From assembly GCA_964645045.1 (NCBI GenBank), contig CAZXYZ010000014.1:67324-131323 (forward strand): DNA of 64,000 bases, written 5' to 3'. Numbering within the stretch: the first letter of the stretch is position 1; every line of letters starts with the position of its first letter. Position numbers and translations under genes: made by a program. Of the stretch, positions 8,220 to 17,200 are shown piece by piece. The stretch is from Anammoximicrobium sp964645045. GTDB lineage: Bacteria > Planctomycetota > Planctomycetia > Pirellulales > Pirellulaceae. The notes under the pieces were generated by a model. It did not search any database. It saw nothing but the letters and a program-made list of their open reading frames with translations, and was not told the origin of the DNA.

Positions 8220-8987
8220 ATGTTGTCGCGGTGGCTAGGTCGAACCACTGACGGTGCGCCCGATCATCTCGGCCTACGGAAGGCCAGATGGGAAGCCGTC
8301 GGACTGGAGTCGATCACCGTGATCATCCCCGTGCTCAACGAGGACGGCCTGCTTGGAGAGACATTGCGGTCCGCTCAAGCCGGATCGCGGCTGGAGACGA
8401 TCGTGGTCGATGGCGGGAGTAGTGACGGGAGCCTGGAGGTGGCTCGGACCCAGGGCGCTCGCACCCTGTCGGCAGCCGGGGGCCGCGCCCGGCAGATGAA
8501 CGCGGGGGCCGCCCTGGCGACGTCATCGATCTTACTCTTCCTGCACGCCGACACGATCCTGCCCCCGGGGTTTGAGCAATGCATTCGTGACACACTAAAC
8601 CGAGCCGGAGTGGCCGCTGGTGCCTTTGAACTTGGCATCGCATCCCGCCGGTGGCCGTACCGGATCATTGAGAAGGCGGCGAACCTTCGTGCGCGATACC
8701 TGCAGATGCCCTATGGGGACCAGGGACTGTTCGTGCGAGCTGAACTGTTCCACCGCCTCGGCGGATTTCGCGACATGCCGATCATGGAGGACGTCGACCT
8801 GATTAAGCGTCTTCGTCGCTGTGGACGTGTCGCGGTCGTGCCGTTTCGGGCCACCACGTCCGCTCGGCGTTGGCAGACGCTCGGCTTCTGGAGGACAACT
8901 TGGATCAATCAGAAAACGCTTCTGGCATACTTTCTGGGTATTTCACCTCAACGGCTCGCTCGCTGGTACGCCGTATCTGCTGGGTAA
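8220..8987 (+). CDS. TIGR04283-type family 2 glycosyltransferase (arsenosugar-associated)
   Basis: The 255-residue protein is a GT-A glycosyltransferase: ITVIIPVLNEDG at the N-terminus, ETIVVDGGSSDGS, GRARQMNAGA, LFLHADT (metal/sugar-nucleotide site), MPYGDQGLFVR and MEDVDLIKRL. This combination, with GRARQMNAGA and HADT, is characteristic of the TIGR04283 family linked to arsenosugar synthesis alongside the radical SAM enzyme ArsS, which lies 3.4 kb downstream. ATG 8220 is chosen because AAGGAGG ends nine bases upstream; a GTG at 8172 overlapping the desulfurase stop is a weaker alternative. Confidence 0.85.
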   Translation: MLSRWLGRTTDGAPDHLGLRKARWEAVGLESITVIIPVLNEDGLLGETLRSAQAGSRLETIVVDGGSSDGSLEVARTQGARTLSAAGGRARQMNAGAALATSSILLFLHADTILPPGFEQCIRDTLNRAGVAAGAFELGIASRRWPYRIIEKAANLRARYLQMPYGDQGLFVRAELFHRLGGFRDMPIMEDVDLIKRLRRCGRVAVVPFRATTSARRWQTLGFWRTTWINQKTLLAYFLGISPQRLARWYAVSAG

Positions 8988-9032
8988 GTTGGAAAATACC
9001 TGTTTCGGAATTCTGCACGGGGGGAACGAGCA

Positions 9033-9647
9033 ATGACTGAGATGGATGATTCCTCGCGTTCGGGACGAGGATGGAGCCAAGCGACCTGGGCCATAGTTGC
9101 CCTCGCCTTCTCCCTGGTGGGCACGGCTGGGAGCCTTTATCTCAGCCTTGGCCTTGGGCTAAAAGCCTGTCCCCTCTGCTTCTATCAGCGGAGCTTCATG
9201 ATGAGCACCTTCGCAGTCCTGGCCTTGGGGCTCGCTGTGGATCGGCGGCAGCCACGCCTGCACTGCCTGCTTTCGCTACCGTTGGCTCTGGCCGGAGGGG
9301 GCGTGGCGTTGTTCCATGAATACCTCGTCGTCACCGGCGTGCTGGAGTGCCCGAAGGGCTTCCTGGGGCTCGGCACCTCCCCCACGCAAAGTCTGGCGGT
9401 CTTCGCGCTGACCATCACCGCGGTGGTTGCCGGCGTCCTTGCCGGTGGAAGCGGCGCCCCGTTGCGTGCGGTCCCCGTAAGTGGTGCCGCCATCCTGGGC
9501 CTGTCGTTGGCGTGGGCGTCGATCGCCGGATCTCCGCCCTTGCCGCCGGCCCCCAAGGCCCCGTACGACTCCGTCGGGCAACCGCTGGATATGTGCCGCC
9601 CGCCTTATCACGTCAATCAGCAGGCCGGGGAAACGGCCCGTCGGTGA
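9033..9647 (+). CDS. DsbB-like disulfide bond formation membrane protein
   Basis: A 204-residue membrane protein with four to five hydrophobic segments. The first periplasmic loop carries CPLCFYQR, the CxxC-plus-YQR signature of DsbB, which re-oxidises a DsbA-like partner and passes electrons to quinone. The second loop has only one clear cysteine (ECPKGF), and a further cysteine lies near the C-terminus (MCRPPYH), so the second redox pair is non-standard. No DsbA-like partner is adjacent. It follows the glycosyltransferase by 45 bases on the same strand and precedes the hydroxylase by nine. Confidence 0.75.
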   Translation: MTEMDDSSRSGRGWSQATWAIVALAFSLVGTAGSLYLSLGLGLKACPLCFYQRSFMMSTFAVLALGLAVDRRQPRLHCLLSLPLALAGGGVALFHEYLVVTGVLECPKGFLGLGTSPTQSLAVFALTITAVVAGVLAGGSGAPLRAVPVSGAAILGLSLAWASIAGSPPLPPAPKAPYDSVGQPLDMCRPPYHVNQQAGETARR

Positions 9648-9656
9648 AAATCGAGC

Positions 9657-10541
9657 ATGGAGTCCCGCTGTATGATGTGGAATTCCTTGACGTCAGAATT
9701 GGGCATACGTCTCGTCTCCTTTCTTGGCGTACTGGCCGTCATGGCTGCGTGGGAGATGTTTGCGCCGCGCCGGCCCCTGACGGCCGGCAAATCGTGGCGT
9801 TGGTTGAGCAACCTCGGTTTGGTCGCCATCAACAGCGCCGTCGTGCGAATCATTGCGCCGCTCGGCGTCGTCGGCGCGGCCCTGTTCGCACAGTCGCATG
9901 GCTGGGGCCTCTTCAACAACCTCGCCGTATCCTGTTGGCTCGCCATCTTGGTTTGCGTCGTGGCTTTCGACTTCGCGGTCTACCTCCAACACGTCATGTT
10001 CCACGCGGTGCCGCTGTTGTGGAGGTTCCACATGGTCCATCACGCTGACCTCGACTTTGATGTGACAACCGGCCTGCGTTTCCACACGATCGAGATCCTG
10101 CTATCCCTCGCGATTAAGGCCACCGTTGTCCTCCTGGTTGGCCCTCCGGTGTCTGCTGTCATCATCTTCGAGGTGCTCTTGAACGCTACGTCAATGTTCA
10201 ACCACGGCAACGTACGAATGCCGATTCCCGTGGACCGACTGCTGCGGTGGCTGGTCGTGACTCCCGACATGCATCGAGTCCACCATTCCACGGTCGCCAG
10301 CGAGACCAATAGTAACTTCGGCTTCAACCTGCCCTGGTGGGATTACGTGCTGGGCACGTACCGCGACCAGCCGGGGAAAGGGCACAGCGGTATGTCTATC
10401 GGTCTCTCCCAGTTCCGCGAAGAGCATCGCGTGGAGCGATTGCACCACGTCCTGCTCTTGCCGTTTACAGGACACCCCGGCGATTACGCAATTAGGGAGA
10501 GGGCCGGCGCCGTCGGCCCAGACGCGGAGAACGTCCACTGA
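9657..10541 (+). CDS. Sterol desaturase / fatty acid hydroxylase family membrane protein
   Basis: A 294-residue membrane protein of the di-iron fatty acid hydroxylase superfamily. It has the histidine clusters HVMFH, FHMVHHAD and HRVHHST that bind the metal pair, set among several membrane helices, and ends with the characteristic WDYVLGTYRDQP. Such enzymes hydroxylate or desaturate a lipid or similar hydrophobic substrate. The gene is the last plus-strand member of this run (an alternative ATG is at 9672). Its position beside arsenosugar-type genes allows the idea of a lipid-linked product, but the real substrate cannot be read from sequence. The 120-base gap after it holds a weak GC hairpin (about 10573-10596) without a T-run. 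Confidence 0.82.
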   Translation: MESRCMMWNSLTSELGIRLVSFLGVLAVMAAWEMFAPRRPLTAGKSWRWLSNLGLVAINSAVVRIIAPLGVVGAALFAQSHGWGLFNNLAVSCWLAILVCVVAFDFAVYLQHVMFHAVPLLWRFHMVHHADLDFDVTTGLRFHTIEILLSLAIKATVVLLVGPPVSAVIIFEVLLNATSMFNHGNVRMPIPVDRLLRWLVVTPDMHRVHHSTVASETNSNFGFNLPWWDYVLGTYRDQPGKGHSGMSIGLSQFREEHRVERLHHVLLLPFTGHPGDYAIRERAGAVGPDAENVH

Positions 10542-10628
10542 ACGGCCCCCTCCCGGCCGCTACCGCGTCCGACCTCCCCCGCTGCGCGGGAGAGGTGTCA
10601 TGTCTGACTGCCATGAGATGCGATACAT

Positions 10629-10648
10629 ATTTCTCGAACGATGCTTAG
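10629..10648. repeat. Solo end motif of the CTCGAACGATGCT palindrome family
   Basis: ATTTCTCGAACGATGCTTAG recurs almost exactly at 14087-14105 and 14201-14219 as the end of a larger palindromic element. Here it stands alone, 13 bases beyond the 3' end of the PQQ-propeller gene, suggesting a partial copy. Confidence 0.55.
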
Positions 10649-10661
10649 CGCCCTGAACAAC

Positions 10662-12137
10662 CTATTTCCCCAGGCAGTACAGGTACTTGTCCGACCGCAA
10701 CAGCAGACGGTTGCCGGCGACGGCGGGGCTGCCGTTGAACAGGCTGCGGTCGGACAGATCGTTGACGGCCAGCTGCTCGAACTGCGGCTTGGCCGCCAGC
10801 ACAAAGGTCTTGCCGTTCCGGGTCATGTAGTACAAGCGACCGTCGGCCAGCAGCGCCGAGGCGTAGAACTGGCCGGCGCGGTCGAGCCGCTGCTCGTAGA
10901 CCACTTCGCCCGTGTCGGCCTTGACGCAGTAGGCGATTTCGCGCGACTCGTGAGCCCAGTACAAATGCCCGTCCAGGTAGACGGGGGACGAGACGTTCGA
11001 GCCTTTCATGCTGGTCCACAACCGATGCGTTGCCGTCACATCGCCGCTGCCGCCGGCACGGACCGCCAAGGCGGCGGTGCCCGAGCGTCCGCCCAGGCAA
11101 TAGATCACGCCGTCGGCCGCAACCACGCTGGGCACCATGTACCAGCCGATGTCGGTCTTGCACGACCACAACGATTCGCCCGAATCGGGATCGAAGGCCA
11201 GCACGCTGCCTTGCGAGGCGACGACCAGTTCCTGCCGGCCGGAAGCGGCCGTCACCACCAGCGGCGTGTTCCATGCCTCGCGGATTCCCCCGGCCCGCCA
11301 TTGCTCCTGGCCCGTCTTGCGGTCCAACGCCACCAACGACTCGCTTTCCACGCTGGCGTTGATGAAGACCAGGTCCTTGTACAGCACCGGCGAAGCCGCC
11401 GTGCCCCAGCCGTTGGTCTTCGAGCCGACGTCGGTCTGCCAGAGCTGGTTCCCGTCGTGATCGAAGGCCAGCAGGCCCGTCTTGCCGAAGAACGCGTACA
11501 CCCGCTCGGCGTCAACCGCGACCGAGTTGGCGGCAAAACCGTGGTCGCGGATTCGCTCCTCCTCCGGCAGTTTGGCCGGCACGGCCTTGTCCCAAACGAT
11601 CTGGCCGTCATCCAGCCGCAGCGCAATCAGATGCCGTTTCAGTTGTTCCAAGCTGCCGCCCGGTTGGTCGGGAATGAAGTAGCCGGTGTAATAGGTGAGG
11701 TAGACGCGATCGCCAAAGGTGATCGGACTGGAGGCACCGGGGCCGGGCAAAGCAGTCTTCCACACAAGGCTCTTGGACTGATCCCATTCCAGTGGCAGGC
11801 CGCTGGCGTCGGAGACCCCCATGCCGCCGGGACCGCGAAAGCGCGGCCAGTCGTCGGTCGCGGAAGGCGTCTTGCCGCCCGCCGAGCCGTGGAGGAAATC
11901 CTGATCGGCCTGCGAAAACGTCGCGATGGGGACGGTGAACTGTTTTCCGTCGCGGCGTTCGATCGTCACCTGATCGCCATCGAGGTGCAGCACACGGGCC
12001 TGGACCACCCGGCCCCGACTGTCCGTCAATGCGCGGTACTCGCCCAGGCCGCTGCCCGGCTGAGCCGAACATGACGCGGGAAAGAGAAGGCCCAACAGCA
12101 GCACCGAGAGCAAGGCCTTTCGCAAACTCTGCAGCAT
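10662..12137 (-). CDS. Secreted SHD1/PQQ-like beta-propeller protein
   Basis: The 491-residue protein starts with a signal peptide (basic start, then LLSVLLLGLLFPASCSA). An SHD1-like domain follows (about residues 33-85, YRALTDSRGRVVQARVL through TFSQADQDFL), then a PQQ-type propeller from WPRFRGPGGMG onward with repeated blades such as GDRVYLTYY, ERVYAFFGKTG, LYKDLVFINAS and DGHLYWAHES. Planctomycetes carry many such periplasmic proteins; they usually lack bound PQQ and have no known reaction. AGGAG lies six bases before the ATG. It is convergent with the hydroxylase gene and separates the two halves of the arsenosugar-type locus. Confidence 0.82.
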   Translation of the reverse strand: MLQSLRKALLSVLLLGLLFPASCSAQPGSGLGEYRALTDSRGRVVQARVLHLDGDQVTIERRDGKQFTVPIATFSQADQDFLHGSAGGKTPSATDDWPRFRGPGGMGVSDASGLPLEWDQSKSLVWKTALPGPGASSPITFGDRVYLTYYTGYFIPDQPGGSLEQLKRHLIALRLDDGQIVWDKAVPAKLPEEERIRDHGFAANSVAVDAERVYAFFGKTGLLAFDHDGNQLWQTDVGSKTNGWGTAASPVLYKDLVFINASVESESLVALDRKTGQEQWRAGGIREAWNTPLVVTAASGRQELVVASQGSVLAFDPDSGESLWSCKTDIGWYMVPSVVAADGVIYCLGGRSGTAALAVRAGGSGDVTATHRLWTSMKGSNVSSPVYLDGHLYWAHESREIAYCVKADTGEVVYEQRLDRAGQFYASALLADGRLYYMTRNGKTFVLAAKPQFEQLAVNDLSDRSLFNGSPAVAGNRLLLRSDKYLYCLGK

Positions 12138-12300
12138 GGCAAACTCCTGTTCGCGGATTTGGGGAAATCGAGGGCGGTCACCCGTCGCCAGACGGGGCGT
12201 CAGCGCGATTCACTAGAATGCCAGCGCGTCACCGTCCTTGTCAATCTGGGTTGCATGTTGTGGCGTCCAACGGCGTTGGGGTAGAATGGCCCCGTAAGCA

Positions 12301-12375
12301 ACGTTCGAGAAAAAAGTGGCGTAAGCTTCCAGCTTGCGGTGCTTACATCTGCCGCAAGCTGGAAGCTTACGCCAC
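12301..12375. repeat. Palindromic element, GTGGCGTAAGCTTCCAGC family, copy 1
   Basis: Perfect 24-bp arms (12316-12339 and 12352-12375, beginning GTGGCGTAAGCTTCCAGC) enclose a 12-base loop. An ACGTTCGAGAAA end motif lies at 12301-12312. A second copy is at 14087-14219. It occupies the space between the divergent PQQ-propeller and ArsS genes. Confidence 0.9.
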
Positions 12376-12435
12376 GGGAAAATCGGACCCAAGATCTTGG
12401 CCTGGAAGCCGCACTCGGCTCGGAAGGAAACTCCC

Positions 12436-13551
12436 ATGTCCATCGTAACGCCAGACGGGCAACGTCATCCTGCGGCTGATGCGGTCCACCTGTTGCCCGT
12501 CCTCCAGCCACGGCAACAACACCGCCCGTTCGAGGATGCGCTCGCCGCAAGCGGGCTTCACCCGTTGCGGGCCACGGGCATCGAGGTGCTCCAAGTCAAT
12601 CTCGGCAAGCTCTGCAACATGACGTGTACCCACTGCCACGTCGAGGCGGGGCCGACGCGCCGGGAGATCATGACCCGCGAGACGGCCGAAGCCTGTCTTG
12701 CGGCGTTGGCGTGTACGGAGATTCCCGTCTTGGATCTGACCGGCGGCGCTCCGGAAATGAATCCCCATTTCCGCTGGCTGGTCCAGGAAGCTCGCCGCCT
12801 GGACCGGCATGTCATCGACCGCTGCAACCTGACGATTCTCCGCGCGCCCGGCTATACGGACCTTCCGGAATTCCTCGCCGAGCAGCGCGTGGAGATCGTG
12901 GCCTCGCTGCCGTGCTATCTGGAGGAAAATGTCGATGCCCAGCGTGGCAACCACGCGTTTACGAGGTCGCTCGAGGTCCTGCGCCACTTGAACGAACTCG
13001 GCTATGGCGAGCCAGGCACGGGCCTTTCGTTGACCCTGGTGTATAACCCGGTCGGTACGGCGCTGCCGCCCCTGCAGGCGGATTTGGAGGAAGCCTATCG
13101 CCGCGAGCTGGCCTCGCGATACGGCATCGTCTTCAACCGCTTGTTCACGATCACCAACATGCCGATCGGCCGCTTCCTGGACCACCTGCAAGAAACGGGC
13201 AAGTACGACGGGTACATGGAGCGTTTGATCGGAGCGTACAATCCGGCCGCGGCCGCTGGCGTGATGTGCCGGACGACGCTGTCCGTGGACTGGGAAGGCC
13301 GGTTGTACGATTGCGACTTCAATCAGATGCTGGGGGTGACCGTCGGTCGCGGGTTGCCCCAGTGTATTCGCGAATTCGCTCCGGAAGCCTTCGCCCACCG
13401 GCTGATCACCACCGGTCAGCACTGTTACGGCTGCACCGCCGGAGCGGGTTCGGGATGCCGCGGCGCGATCGCGGAGGCAACGGCAGCGTCCGTCCCGACA
13501 GGATTCGGTCGAGATGCCACTCCTGAGACTCTTCGCTGCGAGGCCCCCTGA
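12436..13551 (+). CDS. arsS: Arsenosugar biosynthesis radical SAM protein ArsS
   Basis: The 371-residue protein is a radical SAM enzyme whose cluster-binding cysteines C60, C64 and C67 lie in LGKLCNMTCTHCHVEAGP, the signature of the ArsS family (formerly the rSAM/selenodomain protein). LDLTGGAPEMNP and VEIVASLPCYLEENVD follow. The C-terminal cysteine-rich segment CYGCTAGAGSGC (C330, C333) matches the family end; no selenocysteine-type stop is needed. ArsS joins an arsenic-methyl compound and SAM-derived adenosyl to form dimethylarsinoyl-adenosine, the precursor of arsenosugars (family knowledge). AAGGAAA precedes ATG 12436. Its natural neighbour, a TIGR04282 transferase, survives only as a stub at 13633. 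Confidence 0.9.
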   Translation: MSIVTPDGQRHPAADAVHLLPVLQPRQQHRPFEDALAASGLHPLRATGIEVLQVNLGKLCNMTCTHCHVEAGPTRREIMTRETAEACLAALACTEIPVLDLTGGAPEMNPHFRWLVQEARRLDRHVIDRCNLTILRAPGYTDLPEFLAEQRVEIVASLPCYLEENVDAQRGNHAFTRSLEVLRHLNELGYGEPGTGLSLTLVYNPVGTALPPLQADLEEAYRRELASRYGIVFNRLFTITNMPIGRFLDHLQETGKYDGYMERLIGAYNPAAAAGVMCRTTLSVDWEGRLYDCDFNQMLGVTVGRGLPQCIREFAPEAFAHRLITTGQHCYGCTAGAGSGCRGAIAEATAASVPTGFGRDATPETLRCEAP

Positions 13552-13632
13552 CCCTCACGATCCTATGGCTCGTCGTCCTGGCACTCGCCGCCACCTGTGA
13601 AACGCGGCCGTCGACGCCACCACGGACCAGCG

Positions 13633-13674
13633 ATGAAGCAAAACCTCGTCATCTTCACCCGGTATCCCGGCTGA
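13633..13674 (+). pseudogene. 13-codon stub of a TIGR04282-type transferase
   Basis: ATG at 13633 begins MKQNLVIFTRYPG and then stops. TIGR04282 (DUF2064) proteins start in this style, LxIFTRYPEPGKTKTRL, and commonly lie next to ArsS. Here the frame stops exactly where EPGKTKTRL should follow, and the sequence runs straight into the 3' end of the GroES-like gene. Between the ArsS stop and this stub, an open frame reads ILWLVVLALAATC, which resembles a lipoprotein or membrane leader but goes nowhere. The simplest reading is a deletion that removed almost all of the transferase. Confidence 0.6.
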
Positions 13675-13684
13675 GACTCGCCCC

Positions 13685-14014
13685 TCAATCCTCGTCCTCC
13701 TTCGCTTCGCGGCGGAACACGGCCACGACATCCTCGGCGGGCACGACGAACAGCTGATTGTCGGGCTCGAAGTCGACCGGAATGGCGTTCTTGGGATGGA
13801 AGAGGATCTTGTCATACTGCCGCAGCGGGATGTCGGGGTCGTTTTCGACCTGGGTCGAAATGGTCACGATCCGGCCCGTGATGGTGGGGATTTCCGCCTG
13901 GTCCGGCAGCGCAATCCCGCCCTTGGTCTGCCGCTTGGGGTCGTCTTTGCGGACCAGCACTCGCGCGCCGATCGGTTCGATATACTCGAAGGTCTTGGGA
14001 GGTGTTTTGGCCAT
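13685..14014 (-). CDS. GroES-like co-chaperonin (Cpn10)
   Basis: The 109-residue protein has the Cpn10 fold pattern: an opening IEPIGARVLVRKDD, the mobile-loop region KRQTKGGIALPDQAEIPT, then GRIVTIS, YDKILFHPKNAIPVDF and VVPAEDVVAVF. It is slightly longer than the usual 95-100 residues and has an acidic tail (EAKEDED). GroES caps the GroEL chamber during protein folding. No groL gene is adjacent, so this is likely an orphan paralogue of the kind planctomycetes often carry. ATG 14014 is preferred over a GTG six bases upstream because AAGGCGAG is well spaced. Confidence 0.85.
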   Translation of the reverse strand: MAKTPPKTFEYIEPIGARVLVRKDDPKRQTKGGIALPDQAEIPTITGRIVTISTQVENDPDIPLRQYDKILFHPKNAIPVDFEPDNQLFVVPAEDVVAVFRREAKEDED

Positions 14015-14086
14015 CGACACTCGCCTTGCGTTGGGGGAGTTTTGGATTCAAGGGTACACCGCCGCGCGCGATCGGACAAGGCGTGG

Positions 14087-14219
14087 TTTCTCGAACGATG
14101 CTAAGGATCGTTCGAGAAATAAGTGGCGTAAGCTTCCAGCTTGCGATGCCATGATCTCACGCAAGCTGGAAGCTTACGCCACGGAGAAACCGGACAGTTA
14201 TTTCTCGAACGGTGCTAAG
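14087..14219. repeat. Palindromic element, GTGGCGTAAGCTTCCAGC family, copy 2
   Basis: Perfect 23-bp arms (14123-14145 and 14160-14182) enclose a 14-base loop. The core is framed by TTTCTCGAACGATGCTAAG at 14087-14105, its inverted partner CGTTCGAGAAA at 14109-14119, and a further direct copy (GGTGCTAAG ending) at 14201-14219. This composite lies between the GroES-like gene start and the 3' end of the giant solenoid gene. Confidence 0.9.
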
Positions 14220-14233
14220 TTCCCGCCGGCCCG

Positions 14234-17200
14234 CTACTTGCCCGGCTCCGGCAACGGCGCCTGCTCGAATCGCCTGAGCTGCTCCTGCAACGTCTTGTCT
14301 TGCGGACGCCGTTCCACCGCGCGGCGGGAATGACGGACGGCCGCGTCGCGGTCGCCGAGACGGAAATGGGCTTCGGCCAAGGTGTCCAGATAGGCGGCGT
14401 TGTCCGGATCGAGTTCGACGGCCCGCTGGGCGTGCTGCAGCGCGTCGTCCAGACAGCGGCCGCAGCGGGCGGAGATCCAGGCCAGGTTGTTGTGCAACAG
14501 GGCGGATCGCGGATAACGCTGCAGTTGGTCCGAAATGGCCGTGACCACCTTGCCGAACAACTCGTCGGCCTGCGGTTGCCGGCCGGCCTGTTCCAGCAGC
14601 GGCATCAGGTCCTCGACCAACTGCGTATCGGCCGGCGTGGCGGCCAGGGCCAGTTCGATCTTGCGGCCGGCCTGCTCCGGATCCCCGGCCCGAACCGCCG
14701 CTACGGCGCGCAGCCGGTGAATGGTTGACGGGGCACTCAGGTAGTCGTGATTGTCAAGCAAGTAGTGGTTCCAGCGCAAGTCGTCCAGGAGCGCGGCCTG
14801 CAGCCAGTCGGCGGCTGCGGCAGGCTGGTCCTGCGCCAGGCGATCGCCCCACTGCTCCGCGGCGTCGTTCCACTCCCAATGCTCGAAGGGGGCGGTGCGC
14901 AGCACCAGGCGGAACTGGTCCTCGGCCTCCTGGTCCAACCCCTGCGACTTCAGGGCCAAGGCCAGTTCGCGCCGGGCCCGGCTGTCCAAGGCCATCTGCG
15001 AGGCTTGCTCTTTCCGCCGCCGGCCTTCTGCTGCTCGGCCGGCCCGTTCCTGCGCGTCGCCGGACAGGTACAGGGCGCCCAGCCGTTCGCGGTTGTTCTG
15101 CCAGGCTTTCTCGTACTGCTCCGCTGCTTCCGCCCAACGCTCGTGGCGGCGGAGCGAGTCGGCCAGCAGCGAGTCGGCCTGGTCAGGCGGCTGCGGAAGC
15201 TGGTTGGCGGCGGTCAGGCAACGCAGTTCCGGATCCCGCAGACCGCAGCGCTGGCAGGCGGCCGCGACGGCCAGCCAGCCGTGACCATGCCAGGCAACGT
15301 GCAGCGTGGGAATCAGCGGTTCGACTTCGCCAACCAGCTTTGCCAGCTCCCGGGCATCTTGGTCTGGAGGCGAGGCCAGTACGTCCCGGATCCGCAGAAA
15401 TGTCGCCAGCGGAGGTTCCCCCGGGTGTCGCCGACGAAAGATCTCCCACCAAGCGAGCGCCTCGCCCGCACGCCGCTGATAGACTTGGTTCAGCACGGGC
15501 GACGCATCCTCGGGAGTCAGCATTACCCGGACCCCGACTTCCCAGCCCCGCTGTGGGTCGTGCAATTCGATCAGCGCCGCGCACAGGACCTGCCAGCACT
15601 GACGCCGCGGCGAATTCGAGCTATTGGCATCCGGCAGCTCCCAGGCATACGCTTCCAGCACGTCCAACACGGTCTTGGCGGCGTCCCGGTCTCCCAGCCG
15701 ATGCAGGATGCGGGCAACCCGCAACCCAAAATTGAATCGTTGCACCTCCGGCTCCGGCGACTTGCGGCCGGAGATGGGCAGCGCATCCAGCCACTGACGG
15801 TTCGCGGCGGTCCCGTCCCGCCAACCGGCCAGTTCCAGCGCCGGGCCGTATTGATGCCGATAGCACAGCAGGTCGAAGGCCCGCTCCGGGAAGACGCTCT
15901 CCAACAGCTTCAACCCCTGGTCGCAGCGGTCGTTCAACAGCAGCCCTTCGACGCACATCCACCGTACGTCGATATCGTGGGGATCGGCGGCGGCCAATTG
16001 GTCCAGGTCGGCGATGGTCTTGTCGAAATCCTGTTGAGCGCCGGCCAGCCGCTGGTAGGCGGCCAGCAAGCTCAACTGCTCGACGCGCTGCCAGGCAGCA
16101 TTCTGCGGCGGCTGTTCGACGACCGGGATCGGCAGCGGACACGGATCGGCGGCTTGTTTCGCCGCGACTTCGGCCCACGCCCGCTGTTCCACCAGCACGG
16201 CCTTGAGCAGCCCCGCATCCCCGGCCTGCTCGGCGGCTTGGCGCGCCGTGGACAGTTCGCCGCCGGCACGGGCCAAGTACACCAGCAGGCGCGCGTCGGC
16301 CGCGTGGGGCGTTTGCTCCAGACGCTGCCGGACTTGCGCCAGACGCGGCTCGATCTGCCCTGTCACCAGCAAATAGGTCGCCAGCCGCAGCCGCCCCAAA
16401 TCGTTGTCCGCGTGTTGTTCCAGCAACTGCAGGGCCCGCTTGTGTTCGCCCCGCTGGACATGGAACGCCACCAGGCCGGACGGCGAGTACGCCATTCGCT
16501 GCAGGCCCGCTTGCCGAACTGTTTCGTCCGGTTCCAAGGCTGCCAACTCGCCCAGCACCTCCGCTTGTCCGCCCGCCAGGAGGGCCTGCCACAAGCGGGA
16601 ATTCTGCAGGGCTTGGCGGACGTAGGACGAGCGGCTTGGCAGATCCGGTTCGGCTTTTAGCCACGCCACCAGTTCATCGCCCAGTTGCGCCTCGCCCACG
16701 ATGCGCGTCACCGCCGGTTCGTACAACAGCCGCTGCAGCAGTTTCCGGCGCGGCTCGGGACTGACTTCCTGCTCGATCACCTTCATCAAATAGTCGAGTT
16801 GCCCGGCGGCGGCCAGTTGGCGGAGCGTCGCCGGATGCGAGGCGAAGGCCCCTAACAGCGACGCCCGCGAGTTCACCACCGGCTCGCGCTGAATCAGTTC
16901 CAGCAAGCGACCGCTGCGGCCGGCCGCGGCGAGCGCCTGCATCGCTTCGTCGTTGTAGACCAGCTGGCTGAGAGACATTCGGATGTTGTCCGCCGCGGGG
17001 CTGTCCACCAGGAATTCAAACACGCCGTCCAGCCATCCCTCAGCCGCCAGGGCCCGGATGGCACGGGGTGTCTGCAGCACGTTGCCCAAAGTCCGGCGGC
17101 GACGCTCTACGTCGGCCTCGGCTTCGGCCGCCTTGAAGATCGCTGCGAACTGCCCCTGGCTGACCAACTCGTCGACGGCCGGCGGCCGAGCCAGCAGCCG

